DNA from: Pseudoalteromonas arctica
GTDB taxonomy: Bacteria; Pseudomonadota; Gammaproteobacteria; Enterobacterales; Alteromonadaceae
Direction: 5' to 3'
DNA: 64,000 nucleotides
Assembly: GCF_012927645.1 (NCBI RefSeq)
Contig: NZ_JABBMT010000004.1
Location: forward strand, 1 to 64,000
Positions within the stretch are counted from its first letter, which is position 1. Every line of letters starts with the position of its first letter. The notes under the pieces were generated by a model. It had not been told where the DNA came from. It saw only the letters and a list, made by a program, of their open reading frames with translations, and ran no database searches. This document shows positions 8,574 through 19,050 of the stretch, in pieces. The position numbers and the translations under genes were made by a program.

Positions 8574-10436
8574 ATGACACTTGATAGTAGCAAGTATCCA
8601 TTATTAGGTTTGGTTGACGAACCAGCCCAGTTGCGTGATTTAGCGCAAGACAAATTACCTGCTTTTAGTAATGAGTTACGTGATTACTTACTAAACTCAG
8701 TCTCGCAAAGTAGTGGTCACTTAGCATCAGGTTTAGGCACCGTTGAACTTACTGTGGCGCTTCATTATGTATATAACACCCCTGAAGATCGCTTAGTATG
8801 GGATGTAGGTCATCAAGCATATCCACATAAAATTCTCACAGGGCGTCGTGATCAAATGCACACGATCCGTCAAAAAGATGGCCTGCACCCTTTCCCATTT
8901 CGTGAAGAAAGTAAATACGACACCTTTAGTGTTGGCCACTCTAGTACTTCTATTTCTGCTGCATTAGGTATGTCTATTGCCGCGAAAAAAGAAGGTAAAG
9001 GCCGTAAAACGGTTGCAGTAATTGGCGATGGCGCAATTACTGCAGGTATGGCATTTGAAGCAATGAATCACTTAGGTGATGTTAAATCTGATATGTTGAT
9101 CATATTAAACGATAACGAAATGTCGATTTCTGAAAATGTTGGTGCACTCACTAATCATTTCGCTCGCATCTTATCAGGCAGCTTTTATACTAACATTCGT
9201 GAAGGTAGTAAAAAGTTGTTATCTGGCGTACCACCAGTAAAAGAATTAGCCAGTCGCATGGAAGAACACTTAAAAGGTATGGTTATCCCAGGCACTTTTT
9301 TTGAAGAGTTAGGCTTAAATTACATTGGCCCAATTGACGGTCATGATGTCAATATATTGGTTGATACACTGCGCAATATGCGTAATTTAAAAGGCCCGCA
9401 GTTACTGCATATTAAAACTCAAAAAGGCAAAGGCTATAAACCAGCTGAAGCTGATCCTATTGGCTATCATGGTGTACCGAAGTTCGATCCTGCAATTTCA
9501 AGCCTACCAAAATCAAAACCAAGCGCAGCCACTTTCTCTAAAGTATTTGGCGATTGGCTATGTGACATGGCAAGCCAAGATGCAAAGCTTATGGCAATTA
9601 CCCCTGCGATGCGTGAAGGATCAGGCATGGTGCGTTTTTCAAAAGAATACCCTGAGCAATATTTTGATGTTGCCATTGCCGAGCAACACGCGGTTACTTT
9701 AGCCGCTGGTTTTGCCTGCGAAGGGCTGAAACCGGTTGTTGCAATTTACTCTAGTTTTTTACAGCGTGCCTATGATCAGCTCATTCACGATGTTGCTCTG
9801 CAAAACTTACCGGTGTTATTTGCAATTGACCGTGCTGGTATTGTTGGTGCTGATGGCGAGACTCATCAAGGCGCATACGATTTAAGCTTTATCCGTTGTA
9901 TCCCCAATATGATTATCATGGCACCAAGTGATACGAATGAATGTCGCCAAATGCTGTACACAGGTTATCGTTGTAATAGCCCTGTTGCAGTTCGTTATCC
10001 TCGTGGTAGTGCTGGCACAACTGAAATCAACGAGCAAATGACTGAGCTTGAAATTGGTAAAGGCTGCGTTATTCAGCAAGGCACTAAAATCGCAATTTTA
10101 TCCTTTGGTACATTACTTAATAATGCTCAACTAGCAGCTAATGAGCTAAATGCCACTCTTATCGATATGCGTTTTGTAAAGCCGCTTGATAGCGCATTAA
10201 TCGACAGCTTATTAGCTGATCACGAGGTGATTGTTACACTTGAAGATAATGCCATAGTTGGTGGCGCAGGCTCTGCTGTTAATGAATATTTAGCCGCAAT
10301 AAAAGTAAATGTCAGCATCCTAAATTTAGGTATTCCCGATGAATTCATTAAGCATGGCACACAAGAGCAAATGCATAATGAAATGGGCTTAGGTGAACAA
10401 GGTATCTTAACCTCAATCAAAGCCTTTATAAGCTAA
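8574..10436 (+). CDS. dxs: 1-deoxy-D-xylulose-5-phosphate synthase
   Basis: Thiamine-diphosphate enzyme that joins pyruvate and glyceraldehyde 3-phosphate in the first step of the MEP isoprenoid pathway. The protein is 620 residues, as in E. coli. Visible landmarks are [17 protein letters not shown], the ThDP/Mg site [15 protein letters not shown] with [10 protein letters not shown], the catalytic-Glu region [14 protein letters not shown] and [19 protein letters not shown] 105-bp gap with TATAAT at 8535-8540 separates it from ispA, so it may have its own promoter in addition to readthrough. Confidence 0.97.
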   Translation: MTLDSSKYPLLGLVDEPAQLRDLAQDKLPAFSNELRDYLLNSVSQSSGHLASGLGTVELTVALHYVYNTPEDRLVWDVGHQAYPHKILTGRRDQMHTIRQKDGLHPFPFREESKYDTFSVGHSSTSISAALGMSIAAKKEGKGRKTVAVIGDGAITAGMAFEAMNHLGDVKSDMLIILNDNEMSISENVGALTNHFARILSGSFYTNIREGSKKLLSGVPPVKELASRMEEHLKGMVIPGTFFEELGLNYIGPIDGHDVNILVDTLRNMRNLKGPQLLHIKTQKGKGYKPAEADPIGYHGVPKFDPAISSLPKSKPSAATFSKVFGDWLCDMASQDAKLMAITPAMREGSGMVRFSKEYPEQYFDVAIAEQHAVTLAAGFACEGLKPVVAIYSSFLQRAYDQLIHDVALQNLPVLFAIDRAGIVGADGETHQGAYDLSFIRCIPNMIIMAPSDTNECRQMLYTGYRCNSPVAVRYPRGSAGTTEINEQMTELEIGKGCVIQQGTKIAILSFGTLLNNAQLAANELNATLIDMRFVKPLDSALIDSLLADHEVIVTLEDNAIVGGAGSAVNEYLAAIKVNVSILNLGIPDEFIKHGTQEQMHNEMGLGEQGILTSIKAFIS

Positions 10437-10449
10437 CATTCTGTTTAAT

Positions 10450-10475
10450 AAAAAGGAGCCTCTGGCTCCTTTTTA
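10450..10475. terminator. bidirectional terminator between dxs and the GGDEF gene
   Basis: AAAAAGGAGCC, a TCT loop, then GGCTCCTTTTT: a perfect 11-bp stem with A and T runs on the two sides, placed between two convergent genes. Confidence 0.85.
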
Positions 10476-10492
10476 TTCTCGCGTGATTAGAG

Positions 10493-13400
10493 CTAGCGCA
10501 TCCACACTTTGATATCAGCTAACCCATTCGCTTGTAATACACTCAGTTGTTGCTCAATATTATTGGTTTGCTCAAATTCAAAAGCATCTAACTGTTCATC
10601 AAAGGTAATATTTGCCACACCATCACCACCACGCTTTTTAACTTGATGTAATGCTATGTCGGCTAAATTGACCGATGTTTCCCAGCCTATCACTTGACCA
10701 CCTAATAACGGTAAAGGATAAAATGAAAAACCAATTGATGCTGTGAGATTTATAGTATCTCCACTTGGAAGCCTAAAAGTGTGCTCGGCGATTACTTTGC
10801 AAAGCTCTGCTACATAACTATCGATAGCGCTACGTTTAAAATCACGTAGCAGTAGTAAAAACTCATCACCACTCCAACGGGCAACATAATCAGATCCTTG
10901 CGTGCGAGAGTTAAGCAACGCAGCCATTTGCTGCAAACAACTATCACCACCAATCGGTCCATAAGCGTCATTAATGCGGCTAAAATTATCAAAATTAATA
11001 ATTAGCAACACCAAGGATTTCCCCTGTGCTTGTAAGGATTGTGAGTTACGTTGGAAGTGCTCTATATCTTTTGGTAGTTGATCAAATAAGAAGCGACGGC
11101 TTCTAAGCCCTGTAAGTTCATCAGAGTGGCTCATCAGCTTTAGCTGTGAGTTAACTTGATTGAGCTTATCATTAGCTTGGCGCAGCTCCCCAGTGCGCTC
11201 TGTGATCAGACTTTCAAGCGCAGTCTGTTTACGGCGCTCTTGCTTTCTAAATACCCAAAACACTAAATAAAATAATAAAATAAAACTACTGGTTATAAGC
11301 AGTCTGAAATAAGTTGTTTCATCAAACCGTCTTGGCACCACAAACGAATATTCGGTACGTTGCGCCTTCTGCCAACCTTCACCTTGTCGTTTAGCCTCAA
11401 GTTGAAACAAAAATGCACCAGGCGGTAAATTGGTATAAATAGCTTCACGGCGGGTATTAGCATAACGCCAATCGCTGTCTAAACCCGTTAAACGATAGCG
11501 AAACTCAATACTGGTCGGCGCATAATAGTCTATCGCGGTGTATTTAAGGGTGATATCACGCTCATCGATTTCTAATTCCGGGTTACTTCCCAGTGCCGCT
11601 GTTGCAAGTTTACGTATCTCGGTATTTAAACTCTCAACCTTTGGTTGTAATGGTTTAACGCCAAATAGCTCAATATCTTTAGGGATCTCCACGACACCTT
11701 GTAGGCTTGGATACCACATTGAATTACCAAACTCAGCAACAGCGTCATGACCAAGACCGGTACAGCATTGGCTGGCTTTACCATCAAGTTGACGATCGTA
11801 TGACGAAATAACCTGCTCTACTTTTAAGCTTTCAATATCATTACTAAACTGCTCAACCGGCATTCGGTAGACACCTTTCATGGTACTAACCCAAATGCGT
11901 TTAAGCTTTTCATCGTAACGTAAACTAAAAATAGAACCGTAAGGTAGGCCATTGGTGGCATCTAGCTGATGCCAATGGCCTTGTGTGCTTCGATAAAATA
12001 ATCCATCATTTAATGAGCCGATTAATACACCAACCCCGTCAATATTTAAGATGCTAGTAACATAAGCACTTTCAAGGCTGGTTTGGTCGCCAATTTTTTC
12101 AATACCACGATCAGTAAAGTAGTAAGCGCCTTTACTTGTACCAATTAAACCAAAATTAGCCTCATCGACAACATACGTAATAAACTTACTACCTAAAAAT
12201 GCGTTATAAGCGAATGGGGTTAAACCACCGTAGCTAAGCCGGTACATCCCCCGGCCAGTACCAAGCCAGAAGCCTCCTTTGCTAGAGCGACTAATCGCAA
12301 ACACCGGGTTATCTTTTAAAGCGCGTCCAGGGACAGTAAACAAGGTATTGCTTTCATAAATATACACACCACGTCCAGTGGCAATATATAAACGTGAGCC
12401 ATCAAACTGTAAATCATGCACAGCTGCACGCCCGTATTGATTACTTGGGATTTGATTGATAAAGTTTTTATCTAAATCAAAGTAGCCTACACCACTGCGG
12501 TTGGCGACCCACAATCGCCCATCTGGCGCTTGGCTGATAGCCATAACCGCTTCGGTCATTTTTGATATAGCAGAGTGACGTTCTATTTGCCCTTCGTGCG
12601 CAAGCCATAGTCCTTCACTAAAACTAGCAAGCCAAATATTATTATCATTATCGCGATATAAATCAGCAAACCAAATGCTTTGGTCAAGTTGGCTCGGTTC
12701 AACCCATTGCCAATCGCCAGAATTATCTCGAAACAGTAAGCGCCCATAGGTCGAAATCCACAGTGCTCCATTTGAGTCACTCATAAATTTATAAACCGCT
12801 GAGTTATTCGCATTGGGCAGTGGAAAAGGCCTTAACTCGTCATCTAAATCTAAAAAATAAGCACCGAGCTCTGACGCCAAATATAAGTTGCCTTCCAGCC
12901 ATGCTAAATCGTGAATAATAGTTTGCGCTAAACGCTCAGGTATCGATACCTTAGCGGTGAGTTCTAAGCGTAGCTTGGCAAAATCAGAGGAGGAATTAGT
13001 TAACCGTAACAAGTACCGTTCATTTACTAGCCAGATCCCTTCTGGCGATAGTGCCAGCTGACTAACAGTACCAACAATCTGTTTTACTGAACTGGCACTC
13101 ATCACAGGAACTAGTAAGTCATGCCCTGCGCTGACATTGATCTGATTGCGAGATACAAAGTACAGGCCATTCGCGGCTATCCAAATACTGCCTTTAGCAT
13201 CTTCGATAACATCGCGTACAGGGCCTTTTACGCTAAATTCTTGCGCTGCCATGGTGGTAGGATCGATGACCACAATACCATCTTTAGTACCAATCCATAA
13301 ATAGCCTTCGCTATCCACTAGCAGTTTATTAATGCCGTTACTAGGTAAAAAATGACTATTTAAGGTGTTGTAATTAGTGAATGTATTGCCATCAAAGCGA

Positions 13401-13579
13401 CTAAGGCCAAACTGAGTGCCCAGCCACATATAACCTTGCTTATCTTGCACGACACTTTTAAGTGACTGCGATGGTAAGCCATTTTGCATATTCCATTGTT
13501 TTACAACATAGTCGGTAATTGACGCCTTACTTGGCATACTGCAGAACAGCACAATAATAACCAATAAAAATCGCATCAT
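10493..13579 (-). CDS. two-component-regulator propeller sensor with C-terminal GGDEF domain
   Basis: A 1028-residue membrane sensor. A signal peptide (MMRFLLVIIVLFCSMPSKA) is followed by about 14 short propeller repeats (pattern G-x-x-W-I/L-A/G-T/S-x-x-G-L, to about residue 640), a Y_Y_Y-type domain (about 675-750, ending ...LPPGAFLFQLEA), one membrane helix (about 765-787), a short coiled coil and a GGDEF domain. The active-site signature is SGDEF (residues 903-907) instead of GGDEF; such variants can still be active diguanylate cyclases. The RxxD inhibitory site is not evident. Start: the ATG at 13579 has GAGG 10 bases upstream; the in-frame TTG at 13600 is less likely. The ligand is unknown; proteins of this layout often sense polysaccharide breakdown products. 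Confidence 0.85.
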   Translation of the reverse strand: MMRFLLVIIVLFCSMPSKASITDYVVKQWNMQNGLPSQSLKSVVQDKQGYMWLGTQFGLSRFDGNTFTNYNTLNSHFLPSNGINKLLVDSEGYLWIGTKDGIVVIDPTTMAAQEFSVKGPVRDVIEDAKGSIWIAANGLYFVSRNQINVSAGHDLLVPVMSASSVKQIVGTVSQLALSPEGIWLVNERYLLRLTNSSSDFAKLRLELTAKVSIPERLAQTIIHDLAWLEGNLYLASELGAYFLDLDDELRPFPLPNANNSAVYKFMSDSNGALWISTYGRLLFRDNSGDWQWVEPSQLDQSIWFADLYRDNDNNIWLASFSEGLWLAHEGQIERHSAISKMTEAVMAISQAPDGRLWVANRSGVGYFDLDKNFINQIPSNQYGRAAVHDLQFDGSRLYIATGRGVYIYESNTLFTVPGRALKDNPVFAISRSSKGGFWLGTGRGMYRLSYGGLTPFAYNAFLGSKFITYVVDEANFGLIGTSKGAYYFTDRGIEKIGDQTSLESAYVTSILNIDGVGVLIGSLNDGLFYRSTQGHWHQLDATNGLPYGSIFSLRYDEKLKRIWVSTMKGVYRMPVEQFSNDIESLKVEQVISSYDRQLDGKASQCCTGLGHDAVAEFGNSMWYPSLQGVVEIPKDIELFGVKPLQPKVESLNTEIRKLATAALGSNPELEIDERDITLKYTAIDYYAPTSIEFRYRLTGLDSDWRYANTRREAIYTNLPPGAFLFQLEAKRQGEGWQKAQRTEYSFVVPRRFDETTYFRLLITSSFILLFYLVFWVFRKQERRKQTALESLITERTGELRQANDKLNQVNSQLKLMSHSDELTGLRSRRFLFDQLPKDIEHFQRNSQSLQAQGKSLVLLIINFDNFSRINDAYGPIGGDSCLQQMAALLNSRTQGSDYVARWSGDEFLLLLRDFKRSAIDSYVAELCKVIAEHTFRLPSGDTINLTASIGFSFYPLPLLGGQVIGWETSVNLADIALHQVKKRGGDGVANITFDEQLDAFEFEQTNNIEQQLSVLQANGLADIKVWMR

Positions 13580-13608
13580 AACGTCAATACCTCGTTGCAA
13601 AACTAAGG

Positions 13609-14094
13609 TTAAAAGGGCAAATAGCCCATTTTAAACAATGCCTGAACACAAATTAATGAAAATATACCAGCTAAAACATCATCCGCCATAATACCTACAC
13701 CACCATGAACTCGCTTATCAAGAAAGCGAATAGGGCCTGGTTTAGCGATATCAAAAAAACGAAACAACAAAAAACCAACTAACAAAGACTGCCAACTTAA
13801 TGCCGCGCCAATCATAGTAATGTAAAATCCGGCAACTTCATCCCATACAATCGCGGGATGATCATGGACTCCTAGGTCATCTGCGGTTTTACCGCATGCC
13901 CAAATTCCAAAAATACTAATAACCACCGCAAATACAATTTGTAACCAGAGCGGACAATACATAGTGATAAAAATAAACGGTAGCGCAGCTAAAGTACCAA
14001 ACGTACCTGGTGCTTTAGGCGCTAACCCTAGACCAAAGCCCAAGCCAAAAAATTGGTGAGGGCGCTTTAAATTAAATAATGCAGGTTTATTCAA
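13609..14094 (-). CDS. pgpA: phosphatidylglycerophosphatase A
   Basis: Inner-membrane phosphatase that makes phosphatidylglycerol from its phosphate precursor. The 161 residues match the PgpA family, with the N-terminal GLGLAPKAPGTFGTL motif, the acidic block VWDEVAGF and the DKRVHGGVGIMADDVLAG motif, plus four hydrophobic segments. Its start appears to be a TTG at 14094 that overlaps the thiL stop in TTGA, so translation is probably coupled to thiL. It is the last gene of the rib-nusB-thiL cluster. Confidence 0.93.
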   Translation of the reverse strand: MNKPALFNLKRPHQFFGLGFGLGLAPKAPGTFGTLAALPFIFITMYCPLWLQIVFAVVISIFGIWACGKTADDLGVHDHPAIVWDEVAGFYITMIGAALSWQSLLVGFLLFRFFDIAKPGPIRFLDKRVHGGVGIMADDVLAGIFSLICVQALFKMGYLPF

Positions 14095-15065
14095 ACCGAC
14101 TCCTTGGTGAAGTGTTCAAAACCAGCATCATCATATGCTAATTTTTCGCCATCAAGCATCAGCTCAACTTCGCCTCCACCACTTTTTATTTGTCCAATGC
14201 AGGCTGCATCAACACCATACTGGCGCAATTTCATTTCCAGCATATTTTTATTGCTATCAGTTACTGTAAATAATAACTCATAGTCATCGCCATAATTGAG
14301 GATAAACGGCAGTTGCTGATTTTTATCTAAAGTAGCACGCATTGCATCTGAGGTTGGTATTTTATTCACATCAATGCACGCACTTACTTGAGACATTGCC
14401 AGTACATGCCCTAAGTCTGCAACCAGTCCATCTGAGATATCAATTGCTGATGATGCTAAACCACGTAATACTTGCCCCGCAGCAACACGCGGAGTTGGGT
14501 AATCAAATCGTTGATTAACGTACCTTAAGTGCTCTGGGGCAATCTTAATATCTTGCTTACGAGCTTCAATCGCAAGCCCTGCATCACCAAGCGGCCCAGT
14601 AACATAAACCCAGTCACCTACTTTAGCCCCGCTTCGGCGCAGTGCTTTACCTGCAGGCACAGTGCCTTTAGCACAAATAGTAATTGTTAAAGGGCCTTGG
14701 GTAGTATCACCACCAATGATTTGTACATTGAAATACTCTGCGATTTCATGCATGCCTTCGGTGAATTCTTCCAGCCACTCCACATCAATATTTGGCAACG
14801 TTAAAGCAACCGAAACCCACGTAGGCTCAGCGCCCATCGCAGCTAAATCACTTAAGTTTACAGCAAGGGCACGATGGCCTAATGCACGCGGATCGATGTC
14901 ATCAAAAAAATGTACGCCTGCTACCAATGTATCGGTGGTAATCGCTAACTGACAATTTTCGGGAACAGTAACCAATGCACAATCGTCACCAATCCCTAAA
15001 TTAACATCGCGGCGGGTTATGCCACGACCTTTAAAGTAACGATTTATTAATTCAAATTCCTTCAT
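14091..15065 (-). CDS. thiL: thiamine-monophosphate kinase
   Basis: ATP-dependent kinase making thiamine diphosphate, the cofactor used by Dxs and others. Typical PurM-like fold motifs are visible: GIGDDCALV near the N terminus, TDTLVAGVHF, AVNLSDLAAMGAEP, GGDTTQGPLTI and AIDISDGLVADLGH. I chose the ATG at 15065 (MKEFELINRYF), as in other ThiL proteins, giving 324 residues. An upstream in-frame TTG adds only two residues. A strong terminator hairpin sits immediately upstream and no clear Shine-Dalgarno sequence is visible between the hairpin and the start. Confidence 0.95.
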   Translation of the reverse strand: MKEFELINRYFKGRGITRRDVNLGIGDDCALVTVPENCQLAITTDTLVAGVHFFDDIDPRALGHRALAVNLSDLAAMGAEPTWVSVALTLPNIDVEWLEEFTEGMHEIAEYFNVQIIGGDTTQGPLTITICAKGTVPAGKALRRSGAKVGDWVYVTGPLGDAGLAIEARKQDIKIAPEHLRYVNQRFDYPTPRVAAGQVLRGLASSAIDISDGLVADLGHVLAMSQVSACIDVNKIPTSDAMRATLDKNQQLPFILNYGDDYELLFTVTDSNKNMLEMKLRQYGVDAACIGQIKSGGGEVELMLDGEKLAYDDAGFEHFTKESV

Positions 15066-15069
15066 ACAC

Positions 15070-15093
15070 AAAAAAGCCGGCCTATGCCGGCTC
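15070..15093 (-). terminator. intrinsic terminator between nusB and thiL
   Basis: On the minus strand the perfect stem AGCCGGC-ATAG-GCCGGCT is followed by six T. It lies 17 bp after the nusB stop and runs up to within about 5 bp of the thiL start codon, so it separates a gene pair that is usually thought of as one operon. Confidence 0.8.
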
Positions 15094-15109
15094 TCCTCTT
15101 ACGACCACA

Positions 15110-15520
15110 TTACTTACGTAAATGCTTTACCGCTTTATCAAGTACACCATTAACAAATTTATGGCTGTCTTCAGCGCCAAACATTTTAGCTAATTCAATA
15201 CTTTCATTGATAGCCACTTTGTAAGGAACGTCTTCACGAAATTTAAGCTCGTAGCTGCTTAAACGTAAGATTGCACGTTCAACTTCGTCTAATTCATCAA
15301 ATGGACGAGTTAAATGTGGCGATACGGCTTCGTCTAGTTGCTTGTGATTTACTGCAACTCCACGCGCTAAATCTTTAAAATATTCAACATCAATTTTAGT
15401 CACATCGTTTTCGATCAACATTTGTTGTTCGATATCGGCAATGGCATTGCCGCTTAATTGCCATGAATATACGGCCTGAAGTGCTAAGATACGTGCTTTA
15501 CGTCTTGCTGCTGGTTTCAC
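15110..15520 (-). CDS. nusB: transcription antitermination factor NusB
   Basis: Small helical protein (136 residues) that binds boxA RNA with NusE (S10) to prevent termination in rRNA operons. Family landmarks are the basic N terminus ([23 protein letters not shown]), [21 protein letters not shown] and the C-terminal [27 protein letters not shown]. It lies 15 bp after ribH. The boxA site it would recognise is present at the left edge of the window. Confidence 0.96.
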   Translation of the reverse strand: MKPAARRKARILALQAVYSWQLSGNAIADIEQQMLIENDVTKIDVEYFKDLARGVAVNHKQLDEAVSPHLTRPFDELDEVERAILRLSSYELKFREDVPYKVAINESIELAKMFGAEDSHKFVNGVLDKAVKHLRK

Positions 15521-15535
15521 AAAAATTCCTTAAAC

Positions 15536-16000
15536 TTAAATTTTATCTAACACATTAACCATTTCAAGTGCGCCTAAAGCAGCTTCGCCGCCTTTGTTGC
15601 CCATTTTAGTGCCCGCGCGTTCAATCGCTTGCTCAATGCTTTCAGTGGTTAATACGCCAAATGCAACCGGGATATCGCACTCAAGCGACACTTGCGCTAA
15701 GCCTTTATTTGATTCGCCAGCGACCAGATCAAAATGCGGTGTACCACCTCTGATCACAACGCCTAAAGCGATGATTGCATCATACTCTTTTTTTGCTGCA
15801 ACGCGTTTCGCCGCTAAAGGTAATTCTACCGCACCAGGCACATAAACTACGGTAATATCATCATCTGATACACCTCCAGTACGTTTCAATTCATCAACAG
15901 CACCCGCTAAAAGGCTGCTACCTATAAAGTCATTAAAACGAGAAATAACAATAGCGAATTTTTTGCCAGGAGCGTATTTATTACCTTCAATAATTTTCAT
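15536..16000 (-). CDS. ribH: 6,7-dimethyl-8-ribityllumazine synthase
   Basis: Penultimate step of riboflavin synthesis: condenses the RibD-derived pyrimidine with the butanone phosphate made by RibB. The 154 residues carry the family motifs [41 protein letters not shown] (catalytic His) and [27 protein letters not shown]. It lies about 100 bp downstream of ribBA and 15 bp upstream of nusB on the same strand. Confidence 0.96.
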   Translation of the reverse strand: MKIIEGNKYAPGKKFAIVISRFNDFIGSSLLAGAVDELKRTGGVSDDDITVVYVPGAVELPLAAKRVAAKKEYDAIIALGVVIRGGTPHFDLVAGESNKGLAQVSLECDIPVAFGVLTTESIEQAIERAGTKMGNKGGEAALGALEMVNVLDKI

Positions 16001-16101
16001 TCGATAACCCTAAAAAATAAGTTCAAGCGGTTGCGATTGCGCAAAAATTGCTGCGCATCATATCATATAAATAAAAAAATAGCCTAGTTTAAGCATCGTG
16101 C

Positions 16102-17214
16102 TTATTGTGGTTCAACGTAGTCAACCACTTCTAGGTGAAAGCCCGATAACGCATGGTACTTTTTAGGCATACTCATTAAGCGCATTTTTTCTATTCCTAA
16201 GTCAGCCAAAATTTGCGAGCCCACACCGACAGTGCGTGATGTTCCTTGGAATTTACGATGCGCTACCGTCTCACCAGCATCTTCTGCCGCAAACGCTTTG
16301 ACTGTCGCTGCTAGTTCTTCGGTACTCTCCTGTTTACCAAGGATCACTAACACCCCTTGGTGCTTTGCAATATAAGCCATGGCATCTGATAAACCCCAGC
16401 TTCTGTCGGCGCTGCGATCAGATAACAAAATATCATTAAAGGTACTTTTTAAATGAACCCGTACTAAGGTTGGCTCATTCGTTTTAACCTCACCATTTAA
16501 CAACGCATAATGCAGCTGGCCGTCGATGGTATCTTTATAAGTAACTAAATCAAACTCACCATGCACAGTTGGCAACTTACACTTTGCCACTTGCTCAATG
16601 GTGGTTTCGTTCATATTACGGTATTCAATTAAATCAGCAATTGTACCAATTTTGATATTATGTTGCTCAGCGAATACTTCTAAATCAGGACGGCGCGCCA
16701 TGGTGCCATCGGCATTCAGAATTTCCACAATAACTGATGAAGGCTCTAAACCGGCTAAGCGGGCTAAATCACAACCCGCTTCAGTGTGACCTGCACGCGT
16801 TAATACGCCACCTGGTTGTGCCATGATAGGAAATATATGCCCAGGCTGAACGATATCACTTGGTACTGCGCCTTTAGCAATCGCAGCTTGCACAGTACGA
16901 GCACGATCGGCAGCTGAAATACCCGTAGTCACCCCTTTTGAGGCTTCAATTGACATGGTAAAGTTAGTCGAAAATGCTGCGCCATTATTTTTAACCATCA
17001 ACGGTAAATCAAGTTGCTCACAGCGCTCTTGCGTCATAGTTAGGCAAATTAAGCCACGACCATGAGTGGCCATAAAATTGATCGCTTCAGCACTAATGTG
17101 CTCGGCTGCGATAATTAAATCACCTTCATTTTCCCTATCTTCATCATCCATTAAAATAACCATTTTTCCGGCTTTAATATCATCAATAATTTCTTGTGCG
17201 CTGTGTAAATTCAT
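16102..17214 (-). CDS. ribB: 3,4-dihydroxy-2-butanone-4-phosphate synthase fused to a degenerate GTP cyclohydrolase II-like domain
   Basis: The first ~205 residues are a complete DHBP synthase: [27 protein letters not shown], and the [13 protein letters not shown] signature. The last ~165 residues align in position with GTP cyclohydrolase II but lack its hallmarks: the zinc-binding cysteines are absent (the equivalent stretch reads [18 protein letters not shown]) and there is no RQEGRGIGL loop. It is therefore the RibBX type known in proteobacteria, in which the second domain has no cyclohydrolase activity. A separate ribA should exist elsewhere in the genome. The gene lies between ribE and ribH. 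Confidence 0.92.
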   Translation of the reverse strand: MNLHSAQEIIDDIKAGKMVILMDDEDRENEGDLIIAAEHISAEAINFMATHGRGLICLTMTQERCEQLDLPLMVKNNGAAFSTNFTMSIEASKGVTTGISAADRARTVQAAIAKGAVPSDIVQPGHIFPIMAQPGGVLTRAGHTEAGCDLARLAGLEPSSVIVEILNADGTMARRPDLEVFAEQHNIKIGTIADLIEYRNMNETTIEQVAKCKLPTVHGEFDLVTYKDTIDGQLHYALLNGEVKTNEPTLVRVHLKSTFNDILLSDRSADRSWGLSDAMAYIAKHQGVLVILGKQESTEELAATVKAFAAEDAGETVAHRKFQGTSRTVGVGSQILADLGIEKMRLMSMPKKYHALSGFHLEVVDYVEPQ

Positions 17215-17243
17215 AATCTGCTCGTGTAAGTTGTGGAGTGCGT

Positions 17244-17897
17244 TTATTTAATAAAACCGGCTTGGGTAAGTAAACCCATCGAAATGTCTGAGCTTGCAGG
17301 CTGCTCAGCCCCATTGATCAGACGCTCTAAATAACGGGCGATTTGATCCACTTCTAAGTTTACTTGGGTGCCTACCTTAAAATCAGCAATGGTTGTTTGT
17401 TCACTGGTATGAGGCACGATCGTCAGTTTAAATTTGTTATCTTCTACGGCATTAACAGTAAGGCTAATACCATCAATACATACCGAGCCTTTATAAGGAA
17501 TGTATTTCATTAAATTCTCGTCGGTGGCTAACCAATATTCAATTGCTCGCGCATTGGTATTAATTGCTGTGATAGTGGCAATACCATCTACATGACCAGA
17601 CACTAAATGGCCTCCGAGGCGCGATACTGGTTGCATCGCTTTTTCTAAGTTAACTGTTTGCCCTAAAGCGTAATGTGCAAATCCTGTTAAGCTAATTGTT
17701 TCATTTGATAAGTCAGCACTAAAGCCATCTATATGCTTATCAACAACCGTGAGGCATACACCATTGGTTGCAATACTGTCACCTAACTTAACATCACTCA
17801 TATCAAGGTTTTTACTTTGGATACGAATAGCTAAATCACCTTGCTTTTTTTGTAATAACGCAATTTTACCTGTTGCTTCAACTATTCCAGTAAACAT
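17244..17897 (-). CDS. ribE: riboflavin synthase, alpha chain
   Basis: Dismutates two lumazine molecules to riboflavin. It has two tandem lumazine-binding barrels: the first begins [12 protein letters not shown] with [11 protein letters not shown], the second has GHVDGIATI and [14 protein letters not shown]. The 217 residues are typical. It lies 23 bp after ribD and 29 bp before ribBA. Some naming systems call this gene ribC. Confidence 0.95.
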   Translation of the reverse strand: MFTGIVEATGKIALLQKKQGDLAIRIQSKNLDMSDVKLGDSIATNGVCLTVVDKHIDGFSADLSNETISLTGFAHYALGQTVNLEKAMQPVSRLGGHLVSGHVDGIATITAINTNARAIEYWLATDENLMKYIPYKGSVCIDGISLTVNAVEDNKFKLTIVPHTSEQTTIADFKVGTQVNLEVDQIARYLERLINGAEQPASSDISMGLLTQAGFIK

Positions 17898-17920
17898 AGT
17901 GCTACTCTTTATAAAAATGA

Positions 17921-19048
17921 TTAATGAGCTTTTTTTAGTGCGGTGATCCGTAAATCATCACCGATTGGCACACACTCATTAAAAGTTAAATTAATGGTAT
18001 TTTGCATACTCATTAACTCTGGGAAATTCAGTAAACTTTTTGCATCGCAGCCCATTAACTTAGGGGCAATGTAAAAAACAAACTCATCAATTAGATCAAG
18101 TTCAGCCATTTTTCCGGCCAATGTGGCACCCGCTTCTAACCACACATTATTAAACTGTAATTGCGCTAACTTTTGCAGCACTGCTTGTAAGTCTACTTTA
18201 TTGTTCTTTTCGGGGACTTCGATCTGTTTAACAAAATGAGGCCACTGATGCGATTTATCAACCCAAGTGGTGAATATTATCACCTCACTTTGAATTGAAA
18301 ATAAGGCAAGTTCAGGAGTGAGTCTATTTTGGGAATCAATAATAACGCGAGCTGGTTGGCGCAGTGGTAAATCAGTTGGTAAAGAGTGCGGTAACTCTTC
18401 TGGGCGCACATTTAATTTTGCATCATCCATTAAGACTGTATCAGCACCGGTTAAAATTGCACAGCTCTGGGCACGATATAGCTGTACATCTTGGCGCGCA
18501 GCGGGCCCGGTTATCCATTTACTTTGGCCGTTTTTAAGAGCCGTTTTACCATCAATACTTGCGGCCATTTTACATGTTACATACGGGAGGCCTTGCTCCA
18601 TACGCTTAAAAAAGCCTAAATTTAATGCCCGCGCTTGCTCTTCAAGTAATCCGTAAGCAACTTCTATTCCTGCATCGGCTAAGATTTTAAGGCCTTTGCC
18701 TGCTACTTGTGGGTTGCTGTCAACCATAGCAGCAATCACTTTTTTTACACCTGCTGCCTTTAGCCCTTCAGCGCAAGGCGGTGTGCGACCAAAATGGCTG
18801 CAAGGCTCTAGCGTTACATAAGCAGTTGCGCCAAAGGCCTGACTGCCCGCCATCATTAATGCATTCACTTCAGCATGGCCTTGACCGGCAACTTGGTGAA
18901 AACCCTCACCAACAACAGCGTCACCTTTTACTAATACGCAGCCAACATTTGGGTTTGGGGTGGTGGTAAAGCGCCCTTTCTTTGCCAGCTCAATGGCACG
19001 TGCCATATAACGTTTATCATCCTCTGAAAACGAGCTTTGCATGGTCAT
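17921..19048 (-). CDS. ribD: bifunctional pyrimidine deaminase/reductase
   Basis: Second and third steps of riboflavin synthesis. The N-terminal deaminase (about residues 1-150) has the zinc site GHAEVNAL and EPCSHFGRTPPCAEG. The C-terminal NADPH-dependent reductase (about 151-375) begins VTCKMAASIDGKTAL and has VWLEAGATLAGKM. It starts 2 bp after the nrdR stop, the usual arrangement. Confidence 0.95.
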   Translation of the reverse strand: MTMQSSFSEDDKRYMARAIELAKKGRFTTTPNPNVGCVLVKGDAVVGEGFHQVAGQGHAEVNALMMAGSQAFGATAYVTLEPCSHFGRTPPCAEGLKAAGVKKVIAAMVDSNPQVAGKGLKILADAGIEVAYGLLEEQARALNLGFFKRMEQGLPYVTCKMAASIDGKTALKNGQSKWITGPAARQDVQLYRAQSCAILTGADTVLMDDAKLNVRPEELPHSLPTDLPLRQPARVIIDSQNRLTPELALFSIQSEVIIFTTWVDKSHQWPHFVKQIEVPEKNNKVDLQAVLQKLAQLQFNNVWLEAGATLAGKMAELDLIDEFVFYIAPKLMGCDAKSLLNFPELMSMQNTINLTFNECVPIGDDLRITALKKAH

Positions 19049-19050
19049 TA

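Noticed and set aside
18318..18656. 112-codon plus-strand open frame
   Set aside because: It lies entirely inside ribD on the opposite strand. ribD has complete family motifs, so this is a shadow frame.
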